Numbered from the stretch's first letter, positions 8,777 to 17,321 are shown. The stretch is 64,000 nt of DNA from Pseudoramibacter alactolyticus (GCF_050908235.1 NZ_CP194340.1), one strand, 5' to 3'. Program-made: numbers and translations. Notes: generated from the sequence alone by a model not told the origin.

Positions 8777-8883
8777 AAATAGACATTAGAAATTCCGAAG
8801 GCTACGTCGACCCTACGCCCTTTCAGGCGCTGACGAAAATCCAGAAGGAAGAGGCTCCGGCACCTGTGCGCAGGTATATGATA
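8773..8883 (+). pseudogene. 5' fragment of a phage gene cut by the IS3 element
   Basis: An ATG at 8773 overlaps the polymerase stop. The frame reads MKIDIRNSEGYVDPTPFQAL, then KIQKEEAPAPVRRY, before running into the IS end at 8884 and stopping inside it at 8950-8952. The original gene is lost beyond this point. The start resembles small phage proteins that follow PolA, some of which carry a deoxyribosyltransferase-like domain, but too little remains to assign it. Confidence 0.6.
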
Positions 8884-8935
8884 TGCTCCCCCCAAGTAGG
8901 ACACCGAAATATAAAACCTACTTGGGGGTATTTCT

Positions 8936-9628
8936 ATGTCCAGAAAAAGTAAGATTGATCCAGTAGAAAAAGTAAAAATTGTAGAAAGGTTATTAGCTGA
9001 CGAAGTAGGAGTGAGAGAAGCCGCGCAGAGCATTGGAGTTGCCCCGGCATCCATAAGAGACTGGCGGCACCTTTATCTAAGTGAGGGGCCGACTGCCTTA
9101 TCAGATCAGAAAAGAGACCGCTCGTATTCAAAAGAACTAAAGTTAAAAGTTGTCAACGAATATCTTGCCGAACAAACTTCTTTGTCTGATCTGGTGGAAA
9201 AATATCATCTACGTTCACGTACTCAGATACGCTCTTGGTTAAAGGCGTATAATACTCATGGAGAGATCAAATCACGCACAAGCGGAGGAGGCAGCTACAT
9301 GAGGAAAGCCAGAAGAACTACACCAGAAGAGAGGATGGCGATTGTCCGGGATTGTCTGGCTAATGATAAGAATTATGGGGCCATGGCTATGAAATACCAG
9401 TGCTCCTATCAACAGGTGCGAAACTGGGTTAAACGGTATGAAAAAATGGGATCTGCTGGTATAGAAGATCGTCGGGGCCGACGGACGGGTACTATGCCCA
9501 GCCGTACTCCCGAAGAGGAAATGCGAGATAAAATTGCAGAGCTGGGGCGAAAAAACCGGGATCTCCAGATGGAGAACGACCTGTTAAAAAAAGTCAGAGA
9601 GTTAGAGATGAAGGATCGCTGTCGTTAA
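8936..9628 (+). CDS. IS3-family OrfA (DNA-binding part of transposase)
   Basis: The product is 230 residues. Two helix-turn-helix units are visible, one in the first 60 residues (LADEVGVREAAQSIGVAPAS) and another around residues 125-160 (MAMKYQCSYQQVRNWVKRYE). A leucine-zipper-like end follows (ELGRKNRDLQMENDLLKKVR). It begins just inside the left IS end. The A7 run at 9586-9592 near its 3' end is placed for a -1 ribosomal shift into orfB. The role is recognition of the IS ends. Confidence 0.9.
   Translation: MSRKSKIDPVEKVKIVERLLADEVGVREAAQSIGVAPASIRDWRHLYLSEGPTALSDQKRDRSYSKELKLKVVNEYLAEQTSLSDLVEKYHLRSRTQIRSWLKAYNTHGEIKSRTSGGGSYMRKARRTTPEERMAIVRDCLANDKNYGAMAMKYQCSYQQVRNWVKRYEKMGSAGIEDRRGRRTGTMPSRTPEEEMRDKIAELGRKNRDLQMENDLLKKVRELEMKDRCR
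9586..9592 (+). other. Probable -1 frameshift site (A AAA AAA) joining orfA and orfB
   Basis: In the orfA frame the codons read TTA AAA AAA GTC, which gives a slippery heptamer. The -1 frame is open from here through 9688 into orfB without a stop, so an OrfAB fusion transposase can be made, as is known for IS3-family elements. Confidence 0.75.
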
Positions 9629-9687
9629 CTCGGAATCTTTATAAATACCAGGCGATCCGGAATCTCTCGGGAGAGAAGCATTATCCA

Positions 9688-10521
9688 GTGGAACGTCTAT
9701 GCAGTTATCTTCATGTTTCACGTTCCGCTTATTATCGCTGGCTGAAGAATCCAGAAAGTATAAGCGAGAAAAAGAACCAGGAGATTTTCGATAAGATCCT
9801 GAAGATCCACGAGAATCACCCAGATATGGGATACCGGAGGATCCGTGATGAACTTAACAGGAGATATGATACAGATGTTAATGACAAGCGCGTCCTTCGT
9901 TTATGCCGTAAGAACCACGTTCAGTCTGCAATTAAGTGGAAACCAAAGAGCTGTACAAAGTCAGCTAAGGATCCGGCACATATCGCCAGAAATTATCTGA
10001 ACCGCAACTTTCATGCGGATGTGCCAAATGAGAAATGGCTGACCGATGTAACAGAATTCAAGTATTATGTCGGCCTCGAGGTTCATAAAGTCTATCTGAG
10101 CGCCATACTGGATTTGTACGACCGGCGGATCGTGGCCTTTCAGATCAGTAATCACAATGATAATCCACTTGTGATGAATACCTTTGATGAAGCTGTACGC
10201 CTGGAGCCGGACGCACATCCCCTGTTCCATTCAGATCGGGGATTCCAATACACCAGTAAGCAGTTCACGACAAGACTGAAGAATGACCATATGAAGCAGA
10301 GCATGTCCCGAGTAGCTCATTGTATCGACAACGGGCCGATGGAAGGCTTTTGGGGTATTCTAAAGCGCGAAAAGTATTATGGAAGACGTTTTACTTCAAG
10401 GGAAGCTCTTGTAGAGATGATTACAGAATATATCCATTACTACAACAGCGAACGGATTCAGAGAAATCTTCATCGGATGACTCCAATGGAATTTCATGTA
10501 GCCTACAAGACTGCAGCATAA
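9688..10521 (+). CDS. IS3-family OrfB (DDE transposase catalytic part)
   Basis: The catalytic part has 277 residues from the GTG at 9688, but it is probably made as an OrfAB fusion by frameshifting at 9586-9592. The rve/DDE integrase motifs are visible: WLTDVTEFKYY (first Asp), LFHSDRGFQYTS (second Asp) and MEGFWGILKREKYYGRRF (Glu). The N-terminal segment with HPDMGYRRIRDEL is the usual HTH_21-type region. The frame is intact, so the element may be active. Confidence 0.9.
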   Translation: MERLCSYLHVSRSAYYRWLKNPESISEKKNQEIFDKILKIHENHPDMGYRRIRDELNRRYDTDVNDKRVLRLCRKNHVQSAIKWKPKSCTKSAKDPAHIARNYLNRNFHADVPNEKWLTDVTEFKYYVGLEVHKVYLSAILDLYDRRIVAFQISNHNDNPLVMNTFDEAVRLEPDAHPLFHSDRGFQYTSKQFTTRLKNDHMKQSMSRVAHCIDNGPMEGFWGILKREKYYGRRFTSREALVEMITEYIHYYNSERIQRNLHRMTPMEFHVAYKTAA

Positions 10522-10523
10522 AG

Positions 10524-10557
10524 AATACCGTCAGCTGATTTCTCAACTGACGGTATT
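10524..10557 (+). terminator. Hairpin after the transposase gene inside the IS
   Basis: AATACCGTCAG (10524-10534) pairs perfectly with CTGACGGTATT (10547-10557), immediately downstream of the orfB stop. No long T-run follows. Confidence 0.5.
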
Positions 10558-10605
10558 TAGTCACTTATTATTTTTTACTGTCCTCTTGACGGGTAGCATA
10601 CCAAG

Positions 10606-10636
10606 AAGAGCTTTGCGATGGCAGGGCTCTTTTTTA
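10606..10636 (+). terminator. Terminator-like hairpin just right of the IS
   Basis: AAGAGC (10606-10611) pairs with GCTCTT (10626-10631) and a T-run follows. It may be the terminator of a gene removed when the phage module and IS became joined to this sequence. Confidence 0.4.
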
Positions 10637-10747
10637 TCGGATGGGTTTTGCCGCATTTGAGAAAAGAACCGCCCCGTGATACAATTAAAACAATTGCCGG
10701 CGTGAATTGGCGGCGCCTTCGTGGCGTTGCGGCGGACAGGAGGCCTT

Positions 10748-11237
10748 ATGTTTGAATTGATGAATCCAACCCAAAAGGATTTGGACGCGCTTTGTGAAAT
10801 GGAGCGGCTTTGTTTTCCGCCGGACGAGGTGTTGACGCGTGAACAGCTTGCGCCCAAGCTCGACCGGGCGACTGGCCTGTGGCTGGTGGCTCGGGATCTT
10901 GTGACCGGGCAGCTGGCGGGATTTCTCGACGGCGTCGCCAGTGACGCGGGGCGATTTGACGATCTTTTTTGATGGCGTCGCAGGGCACGATCCTTTGGGA
11001 CAAAATATCATGCTGACGGGGCTTGAGGTATTGCCGGCCTATCGCGGCCGCGGGCTGGCGCATCGGCTCATGGCGGCGTATCAGGCTCTGCGCCGGGCAG
11101 AAGGACGCCGGGCGCTGTTTTTGACCTGCCACGCGGAGATGCTCGCCTTTTATCGAGGCATGGGATTTGAATCCCTGGGACCATCTGCTTCTGCGCTGGG
11201 CAGCGGCGGATGGCTGGACTGCGTCTGCAGATTATAA
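10748..11237 (+). pseudogene. GNAT acetyltransferase, frameshifted
   Basis: The ATG at 10748 has AGGAGG at 10738-10743. The N-terminal half (MFELMNPTQKDLDALCEMER, LCFPPDEV) and the C-terminal half with the acetyl-CoA motif (LEVLPAYRGRGLAHRLM) and AFYRGMGFE are in different frames. They rejoin if one T is removed from the T6 run at 10965-10970, giving a protein of about 163 residues, the usual GNAT size. Either the gene is recently broken or the run is miscounted. Substrate unknown. Confidence 0.75.
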
Positions 11238-11328
11238 AGGGATGCAGTTGTTAACGAAAAATGCAGATGACGCGAAAAATGGCTTGCAATTGTTGAGACG
11301 ATTTGATAAAATACATTGGTAATTAAAA

Positions 11329-11415
11329 GCCGAAATGATGGAATTGGCAGACTTGGCGGACTCAAAATCCGTTGGTAGCAATACCGTGTGGGTTCGAATC
11401 CCACTTTCGGCACCA
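11329..11415 (+). tRNA. tRNA-Leu (anticodon CAA)
   Basis: The acceptor arms GCCGAAA and TTTCGGC, an A discriminator and an encoded CCA are present. The anticodon loop CTCAAAA gives CAA. The long variable arm and the T-arm GGTTCGAATCC fit a class II leucine tRNA. It reads UUG codons. Confidence 0.95.
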
Positions 11416-11426
11416 TTTGCAAGCAT

Positions 11427-11450
11427 AACCGGACGCAGGTCCGGTTTTTT
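11427..11450 (+). terminator. Terminator of tRNA-Leu
   Basis: AACCGGAC (11427-11434) pairs with GTCCGGTT (11439-11446), and the T-run extends to 11450. Confidence 0.75.
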
Positions 11451-11479
11451 GCTGTTTATTTTTATGCTTAAATGAAACG

Positions 11480-11523
11480 GCGCAATAAAAAAGCGAAGCG
11501 ATTGCTTCGCTTTTTTATTGCGC
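11480..11523. terminator. Bidirectional terminator between tRNA-Leu and aroK
   Basis: Two perfect 20-base arms (11480-11499 and 11504-11523) flank GATT. The A-run on the left and T-run on the right allow termination from both sides. It separates convergent transcription units. Confidence 0.8.
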
Positions 11524-11527
11524 GCGG

Positions 11528-12097
11528 TTAGTCGGCGAGACGTTTCCGGCGGTTTTGCACCATTTCCGCAAAAAAGAGAATGGAATCCACCACGTCTTCA
11601 ATCGGGAGAATGTCTGTTTCGGCGTTCATATCGGTCGCGGCTTTGTAATCGCGTTTGCGGCGGGCCTTCATCTGGTCGATGCGGGCCACAAGATCGGCGT
11701 GATCCTTTGCGGCGGCCAACAGCGGGCGTTCGCCTTGGGCTTCGACGCGTTGGGCGATGGTTTCGCTATCGGCGATGAGCTGAACGGTAAAGCAATGGTC
11801 GGCCAAAAGGGTGCGGTTTTCTGCGTTCAGCGGCAGGCCGCCGCCGCAGGCCAAAATCAACCCCTGATTCCGGGGTTGGGCGGTGAGGATCTGCCGGAGG
11901 GTTTCGGTTTCGGCGGCGCGGAAAACCGCTTCGCCGTCCTCTTCAAAAATCGCCGGGATGGATTTGCCGGCGGCCTGAACGATCGCCTCGTCCGTATCGA
12001 TAAAATCATAGCCGCAGGCCTTGGCCATGGCCTGCCCGACGGTGGATTTGCCGGTGGCCATATAGCCGATGAGTGCAATGATATGCGGTAGTGCCAT
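11528..12097 (-). CDS. aroK: Shikimate kinase
   Basis: The product is 189 residues from the ATG at 12097, with AGGAG upstream. The P-loop GYMATGKST, the shikimate-binding DTDEAI and FRAAETETL, and the CGGG motif (LACGGGLPL) are in the right order for shikimate kinase. The basic region ERPLL is followed by ARRKRDYKAA near the C-terminus. The enzyme phosphorylates shikimate in aromatic amino acid synthesis. It follows aroD by 23 bases, so the two are very likely cotranscribed at the end of the comG-type operon. Confidence 0.92.
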   Translation of the reverse strand: MALPHIIALIGYMATGKSTVGQAMAKACGYDFIDTDEAIVQAAGKSIPAIFEEDGEAVFRAAETETLRQILTAQPRNQGLILACGGGLPLNAENRTLLADHCFTVQLIADSETIAQRVEAQGERPLLAAAKDHADLVARIDQMKARRKRDYKAATDMNAETDILPIEDVVDSILFFAEMVQNRRKRLAD

Positions 12098-12120
12098 AAA
12101 TACTCCTGAAAATAAAAAAA

Positions 12121-12852
12121 TTAAAGCTGAAGCTGGCGGCGCAGTGCCATGAGGGCGGCGGGGGACAGCTGGCCCGGTGCGGTGGTCTCGGCCGCGCTCA
12201 GGGCCGCAAAGGTCAAGGACCCGCCGAAGCATTCCGGCGCGACGCGCACGATGGTGCCGGCAGCGCCCATCATCACAAAGATCACGGGCTGGGCCGTCGT
12301 TTCAGAAAAAGCAGCCACGACGCCGGCAGCCCGGGCCACATCCTTCGGGGAGCGGGCCGTGACGGCTATTTTGATGATGTCCGGCTCCTGTTCGGCCATC
12401 TGCGCCAGTTTTTGACGAAGGTCATTTGAGGCCGGCGTCGCATGAAAATCATGATAGGAGAGAATGAGACCGGTGCGGCGGTGTCTGAGCGCCGTCCGGA
12501 CATCGGCCAGAACGTCCGGCGGCGTGGCAGCCTCGAGATCGATGTAGGCGCAAGCACCGCTTTGGACGGCGGCGTCGATCGCTTTTAATCTGATGTCGAG
12601 GGATGTCGGATGCGCTCCGCCCTCTGCTTCGGCGCGGTGGGTGAAAATGAGGCCGTCCGCTTGGAATGCGGTCAGGCAATCGGCCTGTTCGCTCAGGGTG
12701 ATGGCCGGCCAGGCGTCCCGCCGCCACTCGATGAAGTCGGGGTGGGCGCTGCGGGCCCGGGCGATCTGGGTGTGAAACGATTTGGAATCGGTTGGCGCGA
12801 CGGGCACGCAAAGTGCAAAGGCATGCGCCTGAATGGTGGGCTTCTTATTCAT
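12121..12852 (-). CDS. aroD: 3-dehydroquinate dehydratase, type I
   Basis: The product is 243 residues. The active-site region LSYHDFHATP and the Schiff-base lysine region (IIKIAVTARSP) mark a class I dehydroquinase. The C-terminal SAAETTAPGQL loop also fits. It converts 3-dehydroquinate to 3-dehydroshikimate. The gene sits 24 bases after the last comG-like gene and 23 bases before aroK on the same strand. No separate promoter is obvious, so the aromatic genes may share the pilus transcript. Confidence 0.92.
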   Translation of the reverse strand: MNKKPTIQAHAFALCVPVAPTDSKSFHTQIARARSAHPDFIEWRRDAWPAITLSEQADCLTAFQADGLIFTHRAEAEGGAHPTSLDIRLKAIDAAVQSGACAYIDLEAATPPDVLADVRTALRHRRTGLILSYHDFHATPASNDLRQKLAQMAEQEPDIIKIAVTARSPKDVARAAGVVAAFSETTAQPVIFVMMGAAGTIVRVAPECFGGSLTFAALSAAETTAPGQLSPAALMALRRQLQL

Positions 12853-12876
12853 GGCCTAACCTTACAATATCTGATA

Positions 12877-13326
12877 TCATTTTGCAAGTACAAGAGAAAA
12901 TACACGCACACGTCCGGTCTGCGGGTCAAGGGCGGCCGTCCCCTTTTGTTTGATTTGGCACTCGCCGCAGCGCGCGGTGATCACGAGGCGCCGTTCGGTG
13001 TCGGATGTTCCCGCCGTGACATTGATGCGGTACTGCCCGCGATCGGGCAGGGCCACCCAGCTGCCCGTACCGGTGTAGCTCGGATTTTCCTCGAGGCGGG
13101 CCCGACATTCGGCGCGGGCACTCTCGACGAGGGTGTCGCAATAGCTGTGATCCAGGTAATGGCGGCTGAGGCGGACGGCGTTGCCCGCGCGCATCAGTAG
13201 CACGGTGCCGATTCCCAGAACAAAAATCAAGAGGATTAAAACCATCGGGAGCACATAGCCGCCGTTATGGGCATTGGATTTGGGCGGGATCTCCCGGGAA
13301 GTGCAAATCAGTTTCATAAGCTTCAT
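12877..13326 (-). CDS. Pilus accessory protein (ComGG/PilX-like position)
   Basis: The likely start is the ATG at 13326 (an alternative Met lies at 13317), overlapping the previous gene by about 60 bases. The protein has about 149 residues. After a short polar start there is one hydrophobic segment (GGYVLPMVLILLIFVLGIGT), then a soluble domain. The GGYVLPM start resembles PilX-type minor pilus proteins rather than a classical GFTLxE pilin. It is the last gene of the seven-gene cluster, the place where comGG-type genes sit. Function is inferred from place and topology. Confidence 0.6.
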   Translation of the reverse strand: MKLMKLICTSREIPPKSNAHNGGYVLPMVLILLIFVLGIGTVLLMRAGNAVRLSRHYLDHSYCDTLVESARAECRARLEENPSYTGTGSWVALPDRGQYRINVTAGTSDTERRLVITARCGECQIKQKGTAALDPQTGRVRVFSLVLAK

Positions 13327-13798
13327 TTCGATCGGTGAATTGAACGCGCAGGTGAAAACGGCCGGTGGGGCGGCCGCCGGCAAACGACGGCGTCAGGGCA
13401 AAATCGCGGACACGGGCGGCGAACTGGCTGGTTTCGCCGCTGCCGATGCCCTGCAGATGGGCATCGACTTTGTGTCGCATCAGCAAATCGCCGGCACTTC
13501 GGGTGTAATAATTATAATAGCCGGGCGTTTCGGGATCTTTCAGATAAACCGCGCCGTTTTTGATGATGACGGTGGAACTGGCGCCAAGTTGATTTTTGAG
13601 ATACAGGTGGATCGACTGAAACGCCTGATCTTCAGCCGTGGGCTTCGCGGCCGGCAGACTTCTGACGAAGACGGACAGGGCAAGCCCGCAGACGCCGCAG
13701 ACCGCTGTGAGCATCATCAGCGTGACGAGCAGCTCGACAAGGGTAAAGCCGGCGTCATGGCGCGGGCGGCGGTGTGTAAATTTTTTCGTGATAGACAT
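13265..13798 (-). CDS. Type IV pilin-like protein (ComGF-like)
   Basis: The product is 177 residues with a prepilin signal: a basic leader, then AGFTLVELLVTLMM. The Gly before Phe is the prepilin peptidase site and the Glu is five residues in. The rest is a soluble beta-rich minor pilin. It overlaps the next gene, as is common in these operons. It probably forms part of a competence pseudopilus. Confidence 0.75.
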   Translation of the reverse strand: MSITKKFTHRRPRHDAGFTLVELLVTLMMLTAVCGVCGLALSVFVRSLPAAKPTAEDQAFQSIHLYLKNQLGASSTVIIKNGAVYLKDPETPGYYNYYTRSAGDLLMRHKVDAHLQGIGSGETSQFAARVRDFALTPSFAGGRPTGRFHLRVQFTDRNEAYETDLHFPGDPAQIQCP

Positions 13799-13831
13799 GG
13801 GTGTGTCCTCGGGAATCGCGGTAGGTTAAAG

Positions 13832-14146
13832 TTAAGGCGCAAAGATGATCTTCCAGCGGGGAGACGGCGGCGCTGAAGCCCTTGTGGCGCGCGGCGATTT
13901 GCCGGGCAGCGGCGCCGATATCGCCCCCTCGGGCCGGGATTCGGCGGCCGCCTGGACCTGAACCACAATGGCAGAAAGTGCCCGGGCCTGGGCATTCCGC
14001 TCCCGGGCGACGGTGAAAGCGTCGAAGGTCGCCCCAAAGAGAAGGGGCAGCGTGGCGGTGGCCAGGGCGAGAACGAGCAGCGCGACGAGCATTTCCACCA
14101 AGGTGAAGCCGTCGGCCGAAGGGGTGTCGGGATGTTGGGTTTTCAT
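13832..14146 (-). CDS. Type IV pilin-like protein (ComGE-like)
   Basis: A 104-residue product from the ATG at 14146, which overlaps the previous stop in an ATGA. The prepilin site is ADGFTLVEMLVALLVLAL. A soluble C-terminal part follows. The short size fits minor pilins. Confidence 0.7.
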   Translation of the reverse strand: MKTQHPDTPSADGFTLVEMLVALLVLALATATLPLLFGATFDAFTVARERNAQARALSAIVVQVQAAAESRPEGAISAPLPGKSPRATRASAPPSPRWKIIFAP

Positions 14147-14631
14147 GGGTTTGGCGGGGTATTGTTTAAATAAATGCGGCCGGTCACCGGCTGGAAAATC
14201 AGATAGCATTGGAGCCGTCCCGGCCCGTTCAGGGAGAGGGTGGTGCCGCGGCTGATGGTACCCGCCGCGGTAAAGGACAGATTGACGACACTGATCGGCC
14301 GATGCCGCCGGTTTTGGATGCGAATTGACTGGAGCGGCAAGGTTCGGGTGACTTTCGCGCCGTTGTCGCCGCGGTAATGGGTCAGGACAATTTTGTCTTC
14401 GAGAATTTGGGCGTAGGCGCCATAGGGCGAGCCGGACATCAGCGCTTGATTGCGCAGATCGACAAAGGCCGACTGGATTTCGGCACATTCTGCCTCAAAA
14501 CGGGTCTTGTGCATCGCGCCGTAGGCCGCGGTGCCGAGGACAGCCACGCCGCCGGCGACAAGTCCCAGGATGACGAGCACCACAATCATCTCGGTGAGGG
14601 TGTAGCCGGCGGCATGCGTTTGCTGCATCAT
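14143..14631 (-). CDS. Type IV pilin-like protein (ComGD/GspH-like)
   Basis: The product is 162 residues. The prepilin cleavage region AAGYTLTEMIVVLVILG has Tyr after the cleaved Gly in place of Phe, a known variation. A beta-rich region follows, with the GspH-like pattern in which a hydrophobic helix precedes long strands. It overlaps its neighbours by four bases on both sides. Confidence 0.75.
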   Translation of the reverse strand: MMQQTHAAGYTLTEMIVVLVILGLVAGGVAVLGTAAYGAMHKTRFEAECAEIQSAFVDLRNQALMSGSPYGAYAQILEDKIVLTHYRGDNGAKVTRTLPLQSIRIQNRRHRPISVVNLSFTAAGTISRGTTLSLNGPGRLQCYLIFQPVTGRIYLNNTPPNP

Positions 14632-15023
14632 GGGGCACGGTTCAAAGCGACTTCGCCGCTCGCGCTGTTGTAGACAAAGATTTTGCCCTTTTCCTTTGCG
14701 GCAAGATCCTGCGTCGCTTTGCTTCGGATGTAGTTTTCTTTCTTGAGCAGCGTGATCAGCTCGACATAGGCCGCATTGGTTCCGGAGGCGGCGGAAACGG
14801 CCGGCAGATGGCCGGTTTTTGCTTCGTAGGTTTCCACCGCAGTTTCGATGGCGGCCATATTGGCCTCATCGGTTTTCTTTCGGGCGTCTTCGAGAATATT
14901 GCTGAAGATCGGCACGGCGACGGCCGCCAGAAGCCCGATGATCACCAGGACGATAATCATTTCAGTGAGGGTAAAGCCTTCGTTGGCATCGGTGCATTTG
15001 GAGGGTGAGATCAAAAATTGCAT
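14628..15023 (-). CDS. Major-type pseudopilin (ComGC-like)
   Basis: The product is 131 residues with NEGFTLTEMIIVLVIIGLLA at residues 14-33, the strongest prepilin N-terminus of the cluster. The downstream helical part and a small globular end match ComGC-type major pseudopilins. It follows the inner-membrane protein gene, the usual comGB-comGC order. Confidence 0.82.
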   Translation of the reverse strand: MQFLISPSKCTDANEGFTLTEMIIVLVIIGLLAAVAVPIFSNILEDARKKTDEANMAAIETAVETYEAKTGHLPAVSAASGTNAAYVELITLLKKENYIRSKATQDLAAKEKGKIFVYNSASGEVALNRAP

Positions 15024-15049
15024 GAGCGTCTCCTTGGGGAATGGGCAAT

Positions 15050-16138
15050 TTAAAGCAGGCTGGCATAACCGGTGTAAATCGCGTATAGAATCGACATAAA
15101 AGACAGGACGACGACGGCGACGAGCACACCGACGATCACGAGGACGGCGGGCTCCAAAACAGCCGACAGCCGCTTAAACCGTTTTTGATAAGTCTTGTGA
15201 TAATAGGCGGCGGCTTTGGACAGCACCTGCGCCAGGGAGCCGGCGCTTTCGCCGACCTGGATCAGCTGGAAGAATTCAGCGTCGAGAACGTCGATGCGCT
15301 CAAGGCTCTCAGTGAGGCTCATGCCGCTTTCGATCAGGGCGGCCGTGCGGCTCAAGCGGGCGCGCAGAAAATCGTTTTGAAGATTTTGGCACACGATCTG
15401 AAGGGCCGGGATGAGCGCGACACCGCTGCGCACCATCATGGCCAGGGAATCGGCGAAGATTTCCATGCTGCGCAGGTAAAATAAACGGCCGATAAGCGGC
15501 AGGTGCAGCGCCAGCCGATGGAGTCTTTGCCGAAGAGCGTTGCCCTGCGGCAGGGTTCGGGCGAAAAGTACGCCGAATAGAAGCAGGAGCATCGCCGCGG
15601 GCAGCCCCCAGGAGAGGCCGCGGCTCAGGGTGATGAGCAGCCTGCTGCCCGGCGGCACGCTGCGGTCCATGGAGGTCAGCGAGTCGAGGAGCACCGGCAT
15701 CACCGTGCGCACCAGATAGTGAGTGACGGCCACCGTCAGGCAGAGCACAAAGATCGGATAAATAAAAATTTGAAAGAGGTTATTTCGGATGTCGCTTTGC
15801 CGGCTGTAAAAGGTTTCGAGATTAAAAAGCACCCTGTCGAGCTCTCCGGTGGCTTCGCCGGTTCGGATGATGTTGATGAGAAAAGGTGAAGCGCCGATGG
15901 CCGGATCTTCGAGGGCGTCGGCTAAAGGGTGTCCCCGGGCGATGGCCTGAGCCACCTGGTGCAGCTGATCCTGCAGATGCGGGGCATGTTCGCGCCCGGC
16001 GATGGTGCGCAGGGCGGGCAGAATGCCGACGCCGGCACTGAGCATGGTGCCCAGCTGACCGCAGAAAATGGCCAGCTTTTGCGCACTCAGAGTTTGAAAA
16101 CGGCCGGACCTAAAAGAGAACCTGACGCGCTTCTTCAT
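15050..16138 (-). CDS. Type II secretion/type IV pilus inner-membrane protein (ComGB/PilC/GspF)
   Basis: I chose the ATG at 16138 because GGGGAGG lies six bases upstream. The product is about 362 residues. Two GspF-type repeats are visible: QLGTMLSAGVGILPALRTIA with PFLINIIRTGEATGELD, and SLAMMVRSGVALIPALQIVC with FFQLIQVGESAGSLAQ. Three hydrophobic segments occur, the last at the C-terminus. The protein anchors the assembly ATPase in the membrane. Confidence 0.88.
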   Translation of the reverse strand: MKKRVRFSFRSGRFQTLSAQKLAIFCGQLGTMLSAGVGILPALRTIAGREHAPHLQDQLHQVAQAIARGHPLADALEDPAIGASPFLINIIRTGEATGELDRVLFNLETFYSRQSDIRNNLFQIFIYPIFVLCLTVAVTHYLVRTVMPVLLDSLTSMDRSVPPGSRLLITLSRGLSWGLPAAMLLLLFGVLFARTLPQGNALRQRLHRLALHLPLIGRLFYLRSMEIFADSLAMMVRSGVALIPALQIVCQNLQNDFLRARLSRTAALIESGMSLTESLERIDVLDAEFFQLIQVGESAGSLAQVLSKAAAYYHKTYQKRFKRLSAVLEPAVLVIVGVLVAVVVLSFMSILYAIYTGYASLL

Positions 16139-17321
16139 CGCTGACCTCCCCCCTTGCGATCCACGCGGCAAGGGATGCCGCGAACGGGCGATAATGGCCC
16201 CGCCAAGCCCGGCGGTCGCCGCGCAGCAAAGCCGCATCGAGCAGCTTTCGCCCGCGGGATAAATCGATCACTTCAAAAATGCCCGTCCGCTCCCAATGTC
16301 CGGTTTGACGGCAGCGCGCGCACCGACCGGCGCGGTGGGGATCGGCGGTCTGCGGCAGACGCCAAAGGCGGCGTAAAGGCTCAGCGTCGGGAACTTTTGT
16401 TTTGCAATGGGGACAGAGCCTGCGCACCAGTTTCTGCGAGATGATGCCGATGAGCGTATCGGCAATCAGATAGGGCGGCACGCCGAGATTAACCAGTCGA
16501 TCCAGGGTCGCCGCGATATTGCGGGTGTGAAGTGTGGTGATTACCAAATGCCCGGTCATTGCCGCGCGCACGGCAGCGAGGGCCGAGGCTTCGTCCCGGA
16601 TTTCACCAATGACGATCACGTCCGGATCCTGGCGGAGGATAGCCCGCAGGCCGGTTTCAAAGTCGAGTCCCTGCTTGCGGTTGATGGCCACCTGGGAAAG
16701 CCCGGGCAGACGGATCTCCACCGGATCTTCCAGGGTGAGGATGTGGCGCGCGCTTTGATTCAGTTCATTAAGCATGGAAAAAACCGTGGCCGTCTTGCCG
16801 GAGCCCGTGGCCCCCGCAACGACGATGAGGCCCTGCCGGCAGGTGAGCAGATGGCTGACCTTGCGGGCGTCGTCCGGGAAAAGTCCCAACGCCGAAAAAC
16901 TTTGCAGATAGCGTCTCGTATCAAAAAGGCGCAGCACCAGATGCTCGCCGTCGAGCAAAGGCAGGGTGCTCACGCGGATATTGATTGTGTCCCCGCCGAG
17001 GGCGTAACGGAAACTGCCATCCTGGGGACGAAGCTTGTCGGCGATGTCCATCTGGGCCAGCACTTTAAAACGGGTGAGCAAGCCGTTAAAATCCGACCGG
17101 GACAAGTTGGTCCAAAGGTGGAGCACGCCGTCGATGCGCAGGCGGATGCGGCAGCTGCCCTTGTCAAAAGCTTCGAGATAAAGGTCTGACGCGCGGGCGT
17201 CGACCGCCTGTTCAAGCAAGGTGTGAGAGAGTTTAATAATATGTTCAGGCGATTGCGGCGGATCGGAGACCGGCGTCGCCGGAACGGGATGCAGCCCGAG
17301 CTTATCGGAAAATTTACCCAT
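16110..17321 (-). CDS. Pilus assembly ATPase (ComGA/PilB/GspE family)
   Basis: The product is 403 residues. The Walker A motif GATGSGKT is at about 170-177, the Asp box (LTLEDPVE) follows, the Walker B region is VIVIGEIRDEASA, and the His box (HLVITTLHT) is next. A four-Cys zinc site (CPHC, then CARC) lies near the C-terminus. It powers pseudopilus assembly. It is the first gene of the cluster; the 17322-17548 upstream region is AT-rich and is likely to hold its promoter. Confidence 0.9.
   Translation of the reverse strand: MGKFSDKLGLHPVPATPVSDPPQSPEHIIKLSHTLLEQAVDARASDLYLEAFDKGSCRIRLRIDGVLHLWTNLSRSDFNGLLTRFKVLAQMDIADKLRPQDGSFRYALGGDTINIRVSTLPLLDGEHLVLRLFDTRRYLQSFSALGLFPDDARKVSHLLTCRQGLIVVAGATGSGKTATVFSMLNELNQSARHILTLEDPVEIRLPGLSQVAINRKQGLDFETGLRAILRQDPDVIVIGEIRDEASALAAVRAAMTGHLVITTLHTRNIAATLDRLVNLGVPPYLIADTLIGIISQKLVRRLCPHCKTKVPDAEPLRRLWRLPQTADPHRAGRCARCRQTGHWERTGIFEVIDLSRGRKLLDAALLRGDRRAWRGHYRPFAASLAAWIARGEVSDEEARQVLF

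Larger units (their letters stand above)
8884..10598 (+). mobile_element. IS3-family insertion sequence (IS150-like), 1.7 kb
   Basis: The element holds orfA and orfB in overlapping reading phases. The ends begin with TGCT and are imperfect inverted repeats: 14 of the outermost 20 bases match, with AGGACA conserved at positions 15-20. No 3-bp target duplication is visible: ATA lies before the left end and TAC after the right end. On the left it truncates a phage gene; on the right the sequence is chromosomal. This suggests that a deletion or recombination followed insertion. Confidence 0.85.

Noticed and set aside
10965..10970. Programmed frameshifting in the GNAT gene
   Set aside because: The slip needed would be in a plain T-run with no downstream structure, and GNAT genes are not known to use it; error or mutation is simpler.
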